Shown here piece by piece: positions 1-8,126 of a DNA stretch of 18,519 nt. Position 1 is the first letter of the stretch. Every line of letters begins with the position of its first letter. The stretch is taken from the NCBI GenBank assembly GCA_040752215.1, contig JBFMEX010000079.1, forward strand, positions 1 to 18,519. The letters run 5' to 3'. The DNA is from JBFMEX01 sp040752215. Lineage in GTDB: Bacteria; Pseudomonadota; Alphaproteobacteria; Rhizobiales; Hyphomicrobiaceae. The notes under the pieces are model-generated. The model made no database searches. It had not been told where the DNA came from and saw only the letters and a program-made list of their open reading frames with translations. Both the position numbers and the translations under genes were made by a program.

Positions 1-413
1 TCGCCCAAGCCGTTGGCGGCCGTGGCCGCCACGTCGGGATCGCCGGCCGAGAAGCGAACCGCGATCTGCTGCTCGGCCGGTCCCGGCAACACCTCGAGCC
101 GATGCAGGAAGCTCTGCACGGCCGCCTCGTCGGCGCTCGCGGACGCCGGCGGACCATCGTCCCTGCCCGCGCCGAGTTGCAGCCGGCCCGCGACCGCACC
201 CACCAGCGCCGGGGCCCGCAGCGCGCGCATGTGCGTCTCGATGGCGCCTGGCACGGCGATCGTGGCCTCGGCGCGATAGGTCGCCGGCATCAGCGACAGC
301 GCGAGATAGGTGATCCCGCCAGCGACCGCCGACAGCGGGGCAAGCCATGGCAGAGCCGAGCGCACCGCCGGCCGCAGGAGGGCGGTCGGACTGAAGGTGG
401 AGCTATTGGTCAT
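1..413 (-). CDS. Wzz/GumC-like polysaccharide chain-length/export protein, N-terminal part (runs off window)
   Basis: The minus-strand frame opening with ATG at 411-413 stays open to the window edge (137 codons). It reads as a short cytoplasmic N-terminus, one hydrophobic segment at about residues 20-42, then YRAEATIAVPG. That is the usual start of Wzz/GumC inner-membrane proteins, which set chain length and couple polysaccharide synthesis to export. A later stretch, SAGDPDVAATAANGLG, matches the periplasmic 'DP..AA..AN' pattern common in this family. The gene is divergent from a Wza/GumB-type outer-membrane export lipoprotein at 580, its expected partner. The C-terminal half is outside the window, so I cannot tell whether it carries a tyrosine-kinase domain. 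The Shine-Dalgarno upstream of 413 is weak, so the start is likely rather than certain. Confidence 0.72.
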   Translation of the reverse strand, partial: MTNSSTFSPTALLRPAVRSALPWLAPLSAVAGGITYLALSLMPATYRAEATIAVPGAIETHMRALRAPALVGAVAGRLQLGAGRDDGPPASASADEAAVQSFLHRLEVLPGPAEQQIAVRFSAGDPDVAATAANGLG

Positions 414-511
414 ATCGCATCGCCGAGTTGCGTCGAGGAGCATGCATTCGATGGCCATTAGACGGCGGCTCGGTAAGCAATCCCTTAACCCGTGTCGAAT
501 GCGGACGACCG

Positions 512-543
512 CTAAGCCCTTCTTAACGCACCGACGCTTATAC
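512..543 (+). promoter_or_regulatory. CtrA-like box and -10 upstream of the polysaccharide export gene
   Basis: CTAA at 512-515, seven bases, then TTAAC at 523-527 is one mismatch from the CtrA consensus TTAA-N7-TTAAC. A -10-like TTATAC follows at 538-543, so the box would cover the -35 position, as in CtrA-activated promoters. A poorer second copy (TTAA-N7-CGAA) lies at 485-499. No good sigma-70 -35 hexamer is present at 17 bp, which fits an activator-dependent promoter. Assignment to CtrA is inference from the motif only. Confidence 0.35.
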
Positions 544-579
544 CCGTCGAGATCGTAACGGTCCCGACGAGCAGGACAA

Positions 580-1281
580 ATGCCCCGCCTGTTGCACATT
601 GCCTGCCTCGCCCTGTTGATGGCACTCGGCGGCTGCGCGCTCGATCGACCGCTGCTCGACCACGGCCTCGCCTACCCCGGCGACGGCCGGCCGGCGATCC
701 CGGCGGCGGGGGCCGAGGCCGGCCCGCCCGTGGTGGAGCACACGCTCACCCACGAGAGCTTCGGCGCGCCAGTGGTGGTCCCGGCCGGTATCCGCGGCCC
801 GCATGCGGCGGCCGAGACCGACGGCCCCTATCTGCTCGACACCGGCGACCGGCTCAGGATCTTCGTCTACGGCCAGCCCAATTTGTCACGGCTCTACACC
901 GTCGATCACGGCGGCTTCCTCACCGTGCCGCTGATCGGTGCGGTCAAGGCGCGCGGCCTCACCACCTTCGACGTCGAGGGGGTCATCAAGCGCCGGCTCG
1001 GCGCCGAGTTCGTCAAGAACCCGCAGGTCACCGTCGACGTGCACCAGAACCGCCCGTTCTTCATCCTCGGCGAGGTCCGGACTGCCGGCCAATACCCGTA
1101 TGTCTCGGGCATGACAGTGGAAATCGCCGTGGCGATTGCCGGCGGCTACTCCGAGCGCGCCAGCGACCGCACGTTCCGCATCACCCGCCGCATCGATGGT
1201 ATGGTCGAGACCATCGAGGCCCCGGCCGACTACCCTCTCCAGCCCGGCGATACCGTCCACGTCCGCGAGCGCTTCTTCTGA
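580..1281 (+). CDS. Polysaccharide biosynthesis/export lipoprotein (Wza/GumB family)
   Basis: This encodes a 233-residue outer-membrane-type polysaccharide export protein. The N-terminus is a lipoprotein signal: hydrophobic residues 4-18 ending in the lipobox L16-G17-G18-C19. After a proline/glycine-rich linker, the Poly_export domain begins near residue 85 (YLLDTGDRLRIFVYGQ, then the typical 'G.l.vPliG.v...G.t' pattern). The SLBB-like segment follows (FFILGEVRTAGQYPY) and the end reads LQPGDTVHVRERFF. The protein is shorter than E. coli Wza and similar to the compact rhizobial forms. It is divergent from the Wzz/GumC-like gene, so the pair probably belongs to one capsule, EPS or holdfast export system. 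An AGGA lies only three bases before the ATG, a tight spacing. A CtrA-like box upstream suggests cell-cycle control. Confidence 0.88.
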   Translation: MPRLLHIACLALLMALGGCALDRPLLDHGLAYPGDGRPAIPAAGAEAGPPVVEHTLTHESFGAPVVVPAGIRGPHAAAETDGPYLLDTGDRLRIFVYGQPNLSRLYTVDHGGFLTVPLIGAVKARGLTTFDVEGVIKRRLGAEFVKNPQVTVDVHQNRPFFILGEVRTAGQYPYVSGMTVEIAVAIAGGYSERASDRTFRITRRIDGMVETIEAPADYPLQPGDTVHVRERFF

Positions 1282-1306
1282 CCCGGCCCGGCCCTCCCCT
1301 CGCCGC

Positions 1307-1348
1307 TTGACCGGGGTCAAAATGTCGGGCAACGGGCGCGACTATTTT
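1307..1348 (+). promoter_or_regulatory. FNR/FixK box with -10 element upstream of hemN
   Basis: TTGACCGGGGTCAA at 1307-1320 fits the TTGA-N6-TCAA half-sites recognised by FNR/FixK/CRP-family regulators. A TATTTT hexamer lies at 1343-1348. A start point near 1355 would put the box centre at about -41.5, the standard class II activation position. This is consistent with oxygen-responsive control of anaerobic haem synthesis. The regulator identity (FixK versus FnrN) is not determinable from the site. Confidence 0.75.
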
Positions 1349-1380
1349 GCTGTCGTGATCCGCCGCGCGAGGACACCCCG

Positions 1381-2724
1381 ATGCGACCCGAATTGCTGAA
1401 GAAGTACGCTGCCCCGGTGCCGCGCTATACGAGCTATCCGACCGCTCCGCACTTTTCCGGCGCCGTCGGCCCGGCGACCTATGGCGAATGGCTGGCGGCG
1501 CTCGCCGACGGCCAGCGGCTGTCACTCTACGTCCACATCCCGTTCTGCGACCAGCTGTGCTGGTATTGCGGCTGCACGACCAAGATCACCCAGCGCTACG
1601 AGCCGATCGCACGCTATCTCGAGGCGCTGCTCGCCGAGATCGACACGGTCGGCGCCAGGCTCCGCGGTCGCCATTCGGTCGAGCACATCCACTGGGGCGG
1701 CGGCAGCCCGAGCATCCTGTCGCCCGCCGACATCACCCGCCTCGCCGGGCGTCTCAGATCCGCTTTCGACGTCCCAGCCGACGCCGAACTCGCGGTCGAG
1801 GTCGATCCGCGCGGGCTCGATCCCGAGCGTGTCGCCGCGTTCGCCGCGGCCGGGGTCTCCCGCATCAGCATCGGCGTGCAGGACTTCGACGAGCGCGTGC
1901 AACGCGCCATCAACCGCGCCCAGTCGTTCGAGCTCACCAAGTCGGTCATCGACAGCTTTCGCGCTGCCGGCGTCGCGTCGATCAATATCGACCTCGTCTA
2001 TGGCCTGCCGTATCAGACCCGCGCCAGCCTCGACGACACCATCCAGAAAGTGATCTCGCTCGCGCCCGACCGGATCGCGCTGTTCGGATATGCGCATCTG
2101 CCGACACGCATCACCCACCAGCGGCTCATTCCCGACGAGTCGCTGCCCGACGCCAAGGAGCGCTATGCGCAGTCGGGGCGTGCGGCACGCCGGCTGATCG
2201 ATGCCGGCTACGTCAAGATCGGCCTTGATCACTTCGCCAGGCCGACCGACACGCTGGCGACGCGCCCCGTGCACCGAAACTTCCAGGGCTACACCAGCGA
2301 CGCCGCTCCGGTGCTGATCGGCCTCGGCGCGTCCTCGATCGGCCGCCTGCCGCAGGGCTACGTGCAGAACGCGGTCGCCATGGCCGAGTACGAGCGGCGC
2401 ATCAAGGACGCCGGCCTCGCCACTGCGCGCGGGCACGCCATGAGCGTCGACGACGAGGCCCGCGCGTTCGCGATCGAGCGGCTGATGTGCGACTTCCGCT
2501 TCCCCGGCGACGAGCTGGTCGAGCGCTTCGGCCCGGCGGCCGGGCCGGTGCTGGAGGACGCCGCCATGCTCCTCGAGAGCGACCACGACGGCATCGTCGA
2601 GCAGGTGCCTGGCAGCCGCGATTTCCTGGTCGGCGAGCAGGGTCGCATGTTCGTGCGCTCGATCGCCGCCTGCTTCGACACCTATCTCGGCACCCGCGAG
2701 GTGCGCCACTCGCTCGGCGTTTGA
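1381..2724 (+). CDS. hemN: Oxygen-independent coproporphyrinogen III oxidase (dehydrogenase)
   Basis: A 447-residue radical-SAM enzyme that converts coproporphyrinogen III to protoporphyrinogen IX without oxygen, in the cytoplasm. The [4Fe-4S]/SAM motif is C56-DQL-C60-WY-C63, followed by the extra cysteine C65 typical of true HemN. The N-terminal PRYTSYPTAPHF segment is also diagnostic of HemN rather than of HemW/HutW relatives. GGGSPS at 106-111 is the SAM-binding glycine motif. RISIGVQDFDERVQ and NIDLVYGLPYQT follow in order, and the C-terminal HemN domain is present. Length agrees with the family. The ATG at 1381 has a GAGGA seven bases upstream. An FNR/FixK box 60 bp upstream predicts induction under low oxygen. 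It is monocistronic, with no gene close downstream. Confidence 0.96.
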   Translation: MRPELLKKYAAPVPRYTSYPTAPHFSGAVGPATYGEWLAALADGQRLSLYVHIPFCDQLCWYCGCTTKITQRYEPIARYLEALLAEIDTVGARLRGRHSVEHIHWGGGSPSILSPADITRLAGRLRSAFDVPADAELAVEVDPRGLDPERVAAFAAAGVSRISIGVQDFDERVQRAINRAQSFELTKSVIDSFRAAGVASINIDLVYGLPYQTRASLDDTIQKVISLAPDRIALFGYAHLPTRITHQRLIPDESLPDAKERYAQSGRAARRLIDAGYVKIGLDHFARPTDTLATRPVHRNFQGYTSDAAPVLIGLGASSIGRLPQGYVQNAVAMAEYERRIKDAGLATARGHAMSVDDEARAFAIERLMCDFRFPGDELVERFGPAAGPVLEDAAMLLESDHDGIVEQVPGSRDFLVGEQGRMFVRSIAACFDTYLGTREVRHSLGV

Positions 2725-2856
2725 CCTCCCCTTGTCCGCCCCGCTGCCGGGTTGCCGCCCTACGGGCGCGCCACCGGCCCGAGTTGCATGCGCGGTCGTC
2801 GCCCCCCGCCCTGTGACGCGTTTGCCTCTCGGGGCACAATTTTCGCTTGTTTCTGA

Positions 2857-2872
2857 CCTCGATCTGTCGAGG
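2857..2872. promoter_or_regulatory. Inverted repeat upstream of the secreted small protein gene
   Basis: CCTCGA-TCTG-TCGAGG is a perfect 6-bp dyad with a four-base centre, about 65 bp before the ATG at 2937. A TATGAA -10-like hexamer starts just after it (2879-2884). It could be an operator or a small hairpin. The rest of 2725-2936 shows no gene. Confidence 0.25.
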
Positions 2873-2936
2873 CGGCCTATGAATCAGTAAAGGTGATCGT
2901 CGATCGATTACGCTGGTTTCGAAGGGGGGACTTGTA

Positions 2937-3281
2937 ATGAGATTTGGCGTCGTTGCTTCCGCAATTCTGAGCGTTGGTCTCGTCTTTGCTCCGGTCGTGC
3001 CGGCCATGGCCGATGACACCGGGCTGGCCGCCGCCTTGCACACCTTGAAGAAGGAGGGCAAGAAGGTCTGCATGGACGGTCATTTCCACAGCGGCAACAG
3101 CGCCGGAATCAAGGACAAGAAAATGGCCATGGCCGAGGCCATCAATTCGTGGTCTGGCTTCACCGCGTTCGAGTACGGAACCGACTGGGCCAACTGGAGC
3201 AAGGCGGCTAACAAGAGTGCCAACTGCTCCCAGGGGGCCTCGGGGTGGGGCTGCAGCATCGAGGCCCGTCCCTGCAAGTAG
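2937..3281 (+). CDS. Small secreted four-cysteine protein, unknown function
   Basis: A 114-residue protein with a clear Sec signal peptide: R2, hydrophobic residues 4-22, predicted cleavage after A23-M24-A25. The mature part, about 89 residues, has four cysteines (C45, C97, C106, C113), which could form two disulfides in the periplasm. It also has an H49-F-H51 pair and is rich in Lys, Trp and Asn (W72, W84, W87, W104). I do not recognise the domain. The start is well supported by a purine-rich AAGGGGGGA about six bases before the ATG. The gene stands alone and is followed by a strong hairpin at 3359-3392. H49/H51 could suggest metal or haem binding, but nothing proves it. Confidence 0.75.
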   Translation: MRFGVVASAILSVGLVFAPVVPAMADDTGLAAALHTLKKEGKKVCMDGHFHSGNSAGIKDKKMAMAEAINSWSGFTAFEYGTDWANWSKAANKSANCSQGASGWGCSIEARPCK

Positions 3282-3358
3282 GCTTCACGAAGCATCCATA
3301 GGTGGCGTCCCTATCTCTTCTCTCTTCCTCGAGAACGATTCGACGTCGAGAACAATCA

Positions 3359-3392
3359 GCAGAGCCGGAGCCCGCCCAAGCTCCGGCTCTGC
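3359..3392. terminator. Hairpin terminator between convergent genes
   Basis: A perfect 13-bp stem (3359-3371 with 3380-3392; core AGAGCCGGAGC/GCTCCGGCTCT) with an eight-base loop, followed by AATTT. It lies 78 bp after the small secreted protein gene and 93 bp after the end of the convergent DUF937 gene, so it may serve both. The U-tract is weak. Confidence 0.6.
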
Positions 3393-3484
3393 CAATTTCC
3401 GGGCCGCCCTGTGGTACGGCGACGCCACCGTCCCAATTGAGTTGTAGATGTGTCGAGAGGCCGTCCTGCATGCCTCTCGCGCCC

Positions 3485-4333
3485 TCACCGGCGCAGCAGC
3501 ACGCGCCCGATCAGCCAGCGCACGATGCCCCACCCCCAGTGCACGACGACGAGGCGCACCAGCCAGCCGACTATGCCGCGGCTCTGGAAACCCAGCAGTG
3601 CGCCGAGCAGCGAGCGGATGATCGTCGAGAGGGCGCCGCCGCCCCCTGCTGCCCCGCCGCCCGGCAGCGAGGTGCCGCCCTTGCGGATCATATCGGAGAG
3701 ATCGCTGTAGGGATTGGAGCCGCTGCGGCCGAGGCCAGGGATGTCGTCGCCGGGTATCGGCAGCGGGCTGTCGCCGCTGGTCGTGCTGCCGCCGGTCCAT
3801 CCACCGCCGGTCTCGGGCAGCTTCGGCAGCGGGCTCGGCGCAGGTGCGCGCGGCACCTGCGAAGGAGCCGGTCGTCCTCCGGCTCCGGTGATCTTGCCGA
3901 GGATCTCGCCGAGCGTGCCGCCGGCACCCTTGGCGAGCGCACCCATCACCATCGCCGCTATCACCGGCAGCATCTGCTTGATGAGCTCCTCCGAGATGCC
4001 GCTCGCGCGCGCGGCTCGCGCCGCGACCGCCCGGCTCTGTTCTTTGTTGCCGAGAATGTTTTCGAGCGCATCGATGCCGAAGCGGGCGACATTGGGATCG
4101 CCGATCGCCTCCGTGCGGTCGATGAAGCCGCCGCCGCCGGCACGCCCCAGAATCTCGACCAGGTCGGCGACGCCGCCGCGCGAGAGCGTGTTGCGCTCCA
4201 TGCGTCGCTCCAGCTGCGGCAGTACGCTGTTCACCACCGCCTCGGCCTGATCGGGCGCAATCCCGAAGCTCCGCGCCAGATTGCCGAGTGCGTCCCCGCC
4301 CTGTGCTTGCGCCAGAAGATCCTCGATCCGCAC
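3485..4333 (-). CDS. DUF937 domain-containing protein
   Basis: A 282-residue protein. Residues 1-145 form an alpha-helical DUF937 domain (LLAQAQGGDALGNLARSFGI, then VVNSVLPQLERRMERN, later LIKQMLPVIAAMVMGAL and LGEILGKI). A long Pro/Gly/Ser-rich linker follows (about 150-235). The C-terminus is hydrophobic, with two likely membrane or interfacial helices (STIIRSLLGALLGF and IVGWLVRLVVVHWGW) and a basic end. The biochemical role of DUF937 proteins is not established. Start choice: GTG at 4331-4333 with GGAGG five bases upstream. It is divergent from hppA (267 bp between them) and convergent with the small secreted protein. A very long open frame on the opposite strand through this gene is a GC-driven shadow. 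Confidence 0.85.
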   Translation of the reverse strand: MRIEDLLAQAQGGDALGNLARSFGIAPDQAEAVVNSVLPQLERRMERNTLSRGGVADLVEILGRAGGGGFIDRTEAIGDPNVARFGIDALENILGNKEQSRAVAARAARASGISEELIKQMLPVIAAMVMGALAKGAGGTLGEILGKITGAGGRPAPSQVPRAPAPSPLPKLPETGGGWTGGSTTSGDSPLPIPGDDIPGLGRSGSNPYSDLSDMIRKGGTSLPGGGAAGGGGALSTIIRSLLGALLGFQSRGIVGWLVRLVVVHWGWGIVRWLIGRVLLRR

Positions 4334-4600
4334 GCCTGCCTCCGCTGCCCTTCGCCAACTGCGGTGAGACCTATAACAGGAGTGACGCCGCCTCGCATTG
4401 CTCGAGAACCCCTGCTGGCGCCAGGTATGCCAGCTGCGGCAATCGCGACCATTTGGCGATTGTGCTTGTGTTGCAACGCTAGGTCACATTTGGCATGGTC
4501 CGCGCGCTCGACTTGCCAGCAGGGGGTGGGGTCGCGACGGGCTGGGAGCCCGTCTCGCCGGTGGACCTGCGAGAACGATCGGCCGAAAGGGGAAACGTCC

Positions 4601-6769
4601 ATGACAGAGCTTCTATGGGGGATCATCGCCTGCGGGGCGTTGTCGATCCTCTATGCAATCTTCACATCGCAGGCGGTGATGCGCGCCGATCCGGGCAGTG
4701 CCCGCATGCAGGAGATCTCCGCCGCCGTGCGTGAGGGCGCCTCCGCCTACTTGAACCGCCAGTATACGACCATCGCCATGGTCGGCGCGGTCATCTTCGT
4801 CATCGCCTGGGTGCTGCTCGGCCCGCTCGTCGCTGTCGGCTTCATGATCGGCGCGTTGCTATCCGGTACCGCCGGCTACATCGGCATGAACGTCTCGGTG
4901 CGTGCCAACGTGCGCACGGCGCAGGCTGCGACCCAGTCGCTGGCCCGCGGCCTCGACCTCGCCTTCAAGGCGGGCGCGATCACCGGCATGCTCGTCGCCG
5001 GCCTCGCACTGCTCGGCGTCACCGTCTACTACTTCATCCTGACCAAGATGCTCGGCTACCAGCCGGCCGACCGCCTCGTCGTCGACGCCCTCGTCGCGCT
5101 CGGCTTCGGCGCCTCGCTGATCTCGATCTTCGCCCGCTTGGGCGGAGGCATCTTCACCAAGGGCGCCGACGTCGGCGGCGATCTCGTCGGCAAGGTCGAG
5201 GCCGGCATTCCCGAGGACGATCCGCGCAACCCGGCGACGATCGCCGACAACGTCGGCGACAACGTCGGCGACTGCGCCGGCATGGCCGCCGACCTGTTCG
5301 AGACCTACGCCGTGACGGTGGTTGCGACCATGGTTCTGGCGGCGATCTTCTTCGCCGGCCAGCCTAGCCTCGAGAAGCTGATGGTGTACCCACTCGCGAT
5401 CGGCGCGGCCTGCATCGTCACCTCGATCGTCGGCACCTACTTCGTCAAGCTCGGCGCCAACAACTCGATCATGGGCGCACTCTACCGCGGCTTCATCGCC
5501 ACCGCCGTGCTCTCGATTGGCGGCTTGTGGGCGGCGACCCACTTCGTGCTCGGCGGCCCCGGGGTGGTCGGCACCGCGGCCGGCACGACCATCACCGGCA
5601 TGAACCTGTTCCTGTGCGGCATCGCCGGCCTCGCGGTGACCGGCCTCATCGTGTGGATCACCGAGTACTACACCGGCATCGGCTTCCGCCCGGTGCGCTC
5701 GATCGCCCAGGCGTCCGTCACCGGCCACGGCACCAACGTGATCCAGGGCCTCGCCGTATCCCTCGAGGCGACCGCGCTGCCGACGATCGTCATCGTTGCC
5801 GGCATCCTCGTCACCTACAATCTGGCCGGCCTGTTCGGGACCGCGATCGCGACGACGACCATGCTCGGTCTCGCCGGCATGGTGGTCGCGCTCGATGCGT
5901 TCGGTCCGGTCACCGACAACGCCGGCGGCATCGCCGAGATGAGCGGCCTGCCGAAGGAGGTGCGCCGCTCGACGGATGCCCTCGACGCGGTCGGCAACAC
6001 CACCAAAGCAGTCACCAAGGGCTACGCGATCGGCTCTGCCGGCCTCGGCGCGCTGGTGCTGTTCGCGGCCTACAGCTACGACCTCCGGCACTTCATCGCC
6101 GAGGCCAACAAGGCCGGCTCGACCGCCTTCCAGTACTTCAAAGGCGTGCAGCCGGACTTCGCGCTGTCGAACCCCTACGTGGTGGTCGGCCTGCTGCTTG
6201 GCGGCCTAATCCCCTACCTGTTCGGCGGCATGGGCATGACCGCTGTCGGCCGTGCCGCGGGCTCGATCGTCGAGGAGGTTCGTCGCCAGTTCAAGGCCAA
6301 GCCCGGCATCATGAAGGGCACCGAGAAGCCCGACTATGCCAGGGCGGTCGACCTGCTGACCCAGGCAGCGATCAAGGAGATGGTCGTGCCATCGCTGCTG
6401 CCGGTGCTGTCCCCGATCGTGCTTTACTTCGTGATCTTCTTCGTCGCCGGCGGCGGCGCGGTCGGCAAGAGCGCGGGCTTTTCGGCGGTCGGTGCCATGC
6501 TCTTGGGCGTCATCGTCACCGGCCTCTTCGTCGCCATCTCGATGACCTCGGGCGGCGGCGCCTGGGACAATGCCAAGAAGAGCTTCGAGGACGGCTTTGT
6601 CGACAAGGACGGCACCAAGCACGTCAAGGGCACCGAGGCGCACAAAGCCTCGGTGACCGGCGACACGGTCGGCGATCCCTACAAGGACACCGCCGGCCCG
6701 GCCGTCAACCCGGCGATCAAGATCACCAACATCGTCGCTCTGTTGCTGCTGGCCGTGCTCTCGCACTGA
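4601..6769 (+). CDS. hppA: K+-insensitive membrane-bound proton-translocating pyrophosphatase
   Basis: A 722-residue H+-PPase that couples pyrophosphate hydrolysis to proton export across the inner membrane. The pyrophosphate/Mg site is visible: GGGIFTKGADVGGDLVGKVE from residue 181, directly followed by GIPEDDPRNPATIADNVGDN and VGD to residue 224. Further conserved loops are GGGAWDNAKK (651-660) and GDTVGDPYKDTAGPAVNP (687-704). The many hydrophobic segments fit about 16 helices. GNTTKA at 465-470, with Lys469, is the diagnostic form of the K+-independent subfamily; K+-dependent enzymes have Ala. The frame is open far upstream, but the true start is the ATG at 4601, with an AAAGGGGA Shine-Dalgarno (4586-4593) and a normal hydrophobic N-terminus MTELLWGIIACG. 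It is a single gene followed by a strong hairpin. Confidence 0.97.
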   Translation: MTELLWGIIACGALSILYAIFTSQAVMRADPGSARMQEISAAVREGASAYLNRQYTTIAMVGAVIFVIAWVLLGPLVAVGFMIGALLSGTAGYIGMNVSVRANVRTAQAATQSLARGLDLAFKAGAITGMLVAGLALLGVTVYYFILTKMLGYQPADRLVVDALVALGFGASLISIFARLGGGIFTKGADVGGDLVGKVEAGIPEDDPRNPATIADNVGDNVGDCAGMAADLFETYAVTVVATMVLAAIFFAGQPSLEKLMVYPLAIGAACIVTSIVGTYFVKLGANNSIMGALYRGFIATAVLSIGGLWAATHFVLGGPGVVGTAAGTTITGMNLFLCGIAGLAVTGLIVWITEYYTGIGFRPVRSIAQASVTGHGTNVIQGLAVSLEATALPTIVIVAGILVTYNLAGLFGTAIATTTMLGLAGMVVALDAFGPVTDNAGGIAEMSGLPKEVRRSTDALDAVGNTTKAVTKGYAIGSAGLGALVLFAAYSYDLRHFIAEANKAGSTAFQYFKGVQPDFALSNPYVVVGLLLGGLIPYLFGGMGMTAVGRAAGSIVEEVRRQFKAKPGIMKGTEKPDYARAVDLLTQAAIKEMVVPSLLPVLSPIVLYFVIFFVAGGGAVGKSAGFSAVGAMLLGVIVTGLFVAISMTSGGGAWDNAKKSFEDGFVDKDGTKHVKGTEAHKASVTGDTVGDPYKDTAGPAVNPAIKITNIVALLLLAVLSH

Positions 6770-6789
6770 GCGGCCTACTCGAGATCTGC

Positions 6790-6821
6790 GAAGGGCCCCG
6801 GATCCGAATCCGGGGCCCTTC
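6790..6821 (+). terminator. Strong hairpin terminator of hppA
   Basis: A perfect 14-bp GC-rich stem (6790-6803 with 6808-6821; GAAGGGCCCCGGAT paired to its complement) closed by a CCGA loop, 21 bp after the hppA stop. There is no real U-run after it. It also lies downstream of the convergent BamE gene (6932) and may act on both strands. Confidence 0.75.
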
Positions 6822-6931
6822 ACATTGCGATCGTCGCCCGTAGGCCACGGACGAAGACGATTCCGCGAGGTGCAACTCGCGGCCGGCAAAGCAACCCTGC
6901 TGCCAGGTGGCCGGCGGCGGCCGAGCGCGGC

Positions 6932-7432
6932 TCACCCGTCGCCGAATATCTGCTTTGTGCCGAGGTTGCGGAACAGCTGCTTAAGGATGCCCTCGTCGCG
7001 GGCGCCCGGCGCCGGCGTGGTGCGTGAGATGTAGTCGAACACCTTGCCGTCCTTCAGCCCGTATTGCGCGACGCGCTCCACGCTCCCCATCGGCGTGAAG
7101 TAGACTGCGAGGATCTGGCGGTCGACCTCCTTCGGATCCAGGAATGCCGTCTGCGTCATCGTGCTCGAGATGTAATAGTACACGCTGCCGTCGCCGACCG
7201 TTGTCGTCGTCGCCGGCGAGCCGAGCGTGAGCTTGACCTGATCCTGGCTCATCCCGGTCTGCACCTGCTGCAGATCGGTCTCGCGGAAATGATGCCCGTG
7301 CTTGATGATCTGCTCGCCACACGCCGTCAGCACGAAGGCCGCGAGCCCGGCCAACAGCCCCGCGCCGGCGCGCCGCGCACGTCCTCGGCCGGCAGGCGCA
7401 CTGCCCTGTTGCAGCGGGTCGACTTGGCCCAT
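6932..7432 (-). CDS. bamE: BamE/OmlA-type outer membrane assembly lipoprotein
   Basis: A 166-residue lipoprotein with an SmpA/OmlA (BamE) domain, a component of the complex that inserts beta-barrel proteins into the outer membrane. The signal segment AGLLAGLAAFVLTAC places the lipidated cysteine at C38. The domain then shows the BamE hallmarks: VQTGMSQDQVKLTLGSPATT (the 'G.s..qV...LG.P' motif), VYYYISSTMTQ and a final FDYISRTTP typical of alphaproteobacterial members. Start choice: the ATG at 7430-7432 has GGAG ten bases upstream. In-frame starts at 7468 and 7555 are possible, but they lack a good Shine-Dalgarno and would put an even longer n-region before the signal. The gene is divergent from the ubiquinol-cytochrome c chaperone gene, an arrangement I know from Hyphomicrobiales. 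Confidence 0.88.
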   Translation of the reverse strand: MGQVDPLQQGSAPAGRGRARRAGAGLLAGLAAFVLTACGEQIIKHGHHFRETDLQQVQTGMSQDQVKLTLGSPATTTTVGDGSVYYYISSTMTQTAFLDPKEVDRQILAVYFTPMGSVERVAQYGLKDGKVFDYISRTTPAPGARDEGILKQLFRNLGTKQIFGDG

Positions 7433-7560
7433 AATGCGCTGGCTCCGAAGAATCGCCGACGTCGGCATATCTGCCCGCTTAGCCCGAGGCCAACAGGAAT
7501 GCAACGCGCCCTCCCCCGTCGTCCCCTGCCGGAGCGGCCCCATCCACGGCCGCACCGACC

Positions 7561-8112
7561 ATGCTGAGCTGGCTGTCCTTCCGAGCCGGCCGCCGCAAGG
7601 CTAGCGAGCTTTATGGCGCGCTCGTGACGCAGTCGCGCCAGCGCCCGTTCTACGCCGATCTCGGAGTGCCCGACACCCCGACCGGACGGACGGAGATGAT
7701 CGTGCTCCATCTCGCCCTGGTGCTCGACCGCCTCGCCGCCGAGCCGACGCCCGACCGCGAGGCGCAGCGGCTCCTCGTCGAGGCGTTCGTGACCGACCTC
7801 GACGACGCCATGCGTGAGCTCGGCGTCGGCGACCTTTCCGTGCCGCGCAAGGTCAAGGCGGCCGCCGGCGCGCTCTACGAGCGGGTGTCGCGCTACCGCG
7901 AGCCGCTCACCGCCGCCTCGCCCGCGCCGCTCGCCGCCATGCTGGCGCAGACCGTGCTCGCGCAAGCTCCCGGCGCGCCCGCCGACGCGCCCGACCGCCT
8001 CGCCGCCTACGCCAGGGCGAGCCGAGCCGCCCTCGCCACCCACGGCACCGGCGAGATCCTGGCCGGCCGGCTCCGTTTCCCGCCGGTCAGCGACAGCCCA
8101 GCCAATCCGTGA
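7561..8112 (+). CDS. Ubiquinol-cytochrome c chaperone family protein
   Basis: A 183-residue member of the CBP3/UQCC1-like 'ubiquinol-cytochrome c chaperone' family, implicated in assembly of the cytochrome bc1 complex. Family features are the N-terminal YGALVTQSRQRPFYADLGVPD segment, GRTEMIVLHLALVLDRL, then LVEAFVTDLDDAMRELGVGD and LSVPRKVKAAAGALYERV. The C-terminal third is Ala/Pro-rich and less conserved. No signal peptide is seen, so it should act at the cytoplasmic face. The stop at 8110-8112 lies 14 bp before the DUF177 ATG, so the two are almost certainly cotranscribed. Only weak ribosome-binding sequence precedes the ATG, but the start fits the family N-terminus. Confidence 0.92.
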   Translation: MLSWLSFRAGRRKASELYGALVTQSRQRPFYADLGVPDTPTGRTEMIVLHLALVLDRLAAEPTPDREAQRLLVEAFVTDLDDAMRELGVGDLSVPRKVKAAAGALYERVSRYREPLTAASPAPLAAMLAQTVLAQAPGAPADAPDRLAAYARASRAALATHGTGEILAGRLRFPPVSDSPANP

Positions 8113-8126
8113 CGAGGACGCGCAAC

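Noticed and set aside
3302..4600. A 433-codon in-frame extension upstream of hppA on the plus strand
   Set aside because: It runs antisense through the DUF937 gene, has low-complexity Ala/Arg composition, and the normal H+-PPase N-terminus with a Shine-Dalgarno begins at 4601.
4859..6091. A 410-codon minus-strand ORF inside hppA
   Set aside because: Asp/Glu/Gly/His-rich shadow typical of antisense frames in GC-rich genes; hppA on the other strand is unequivocal.
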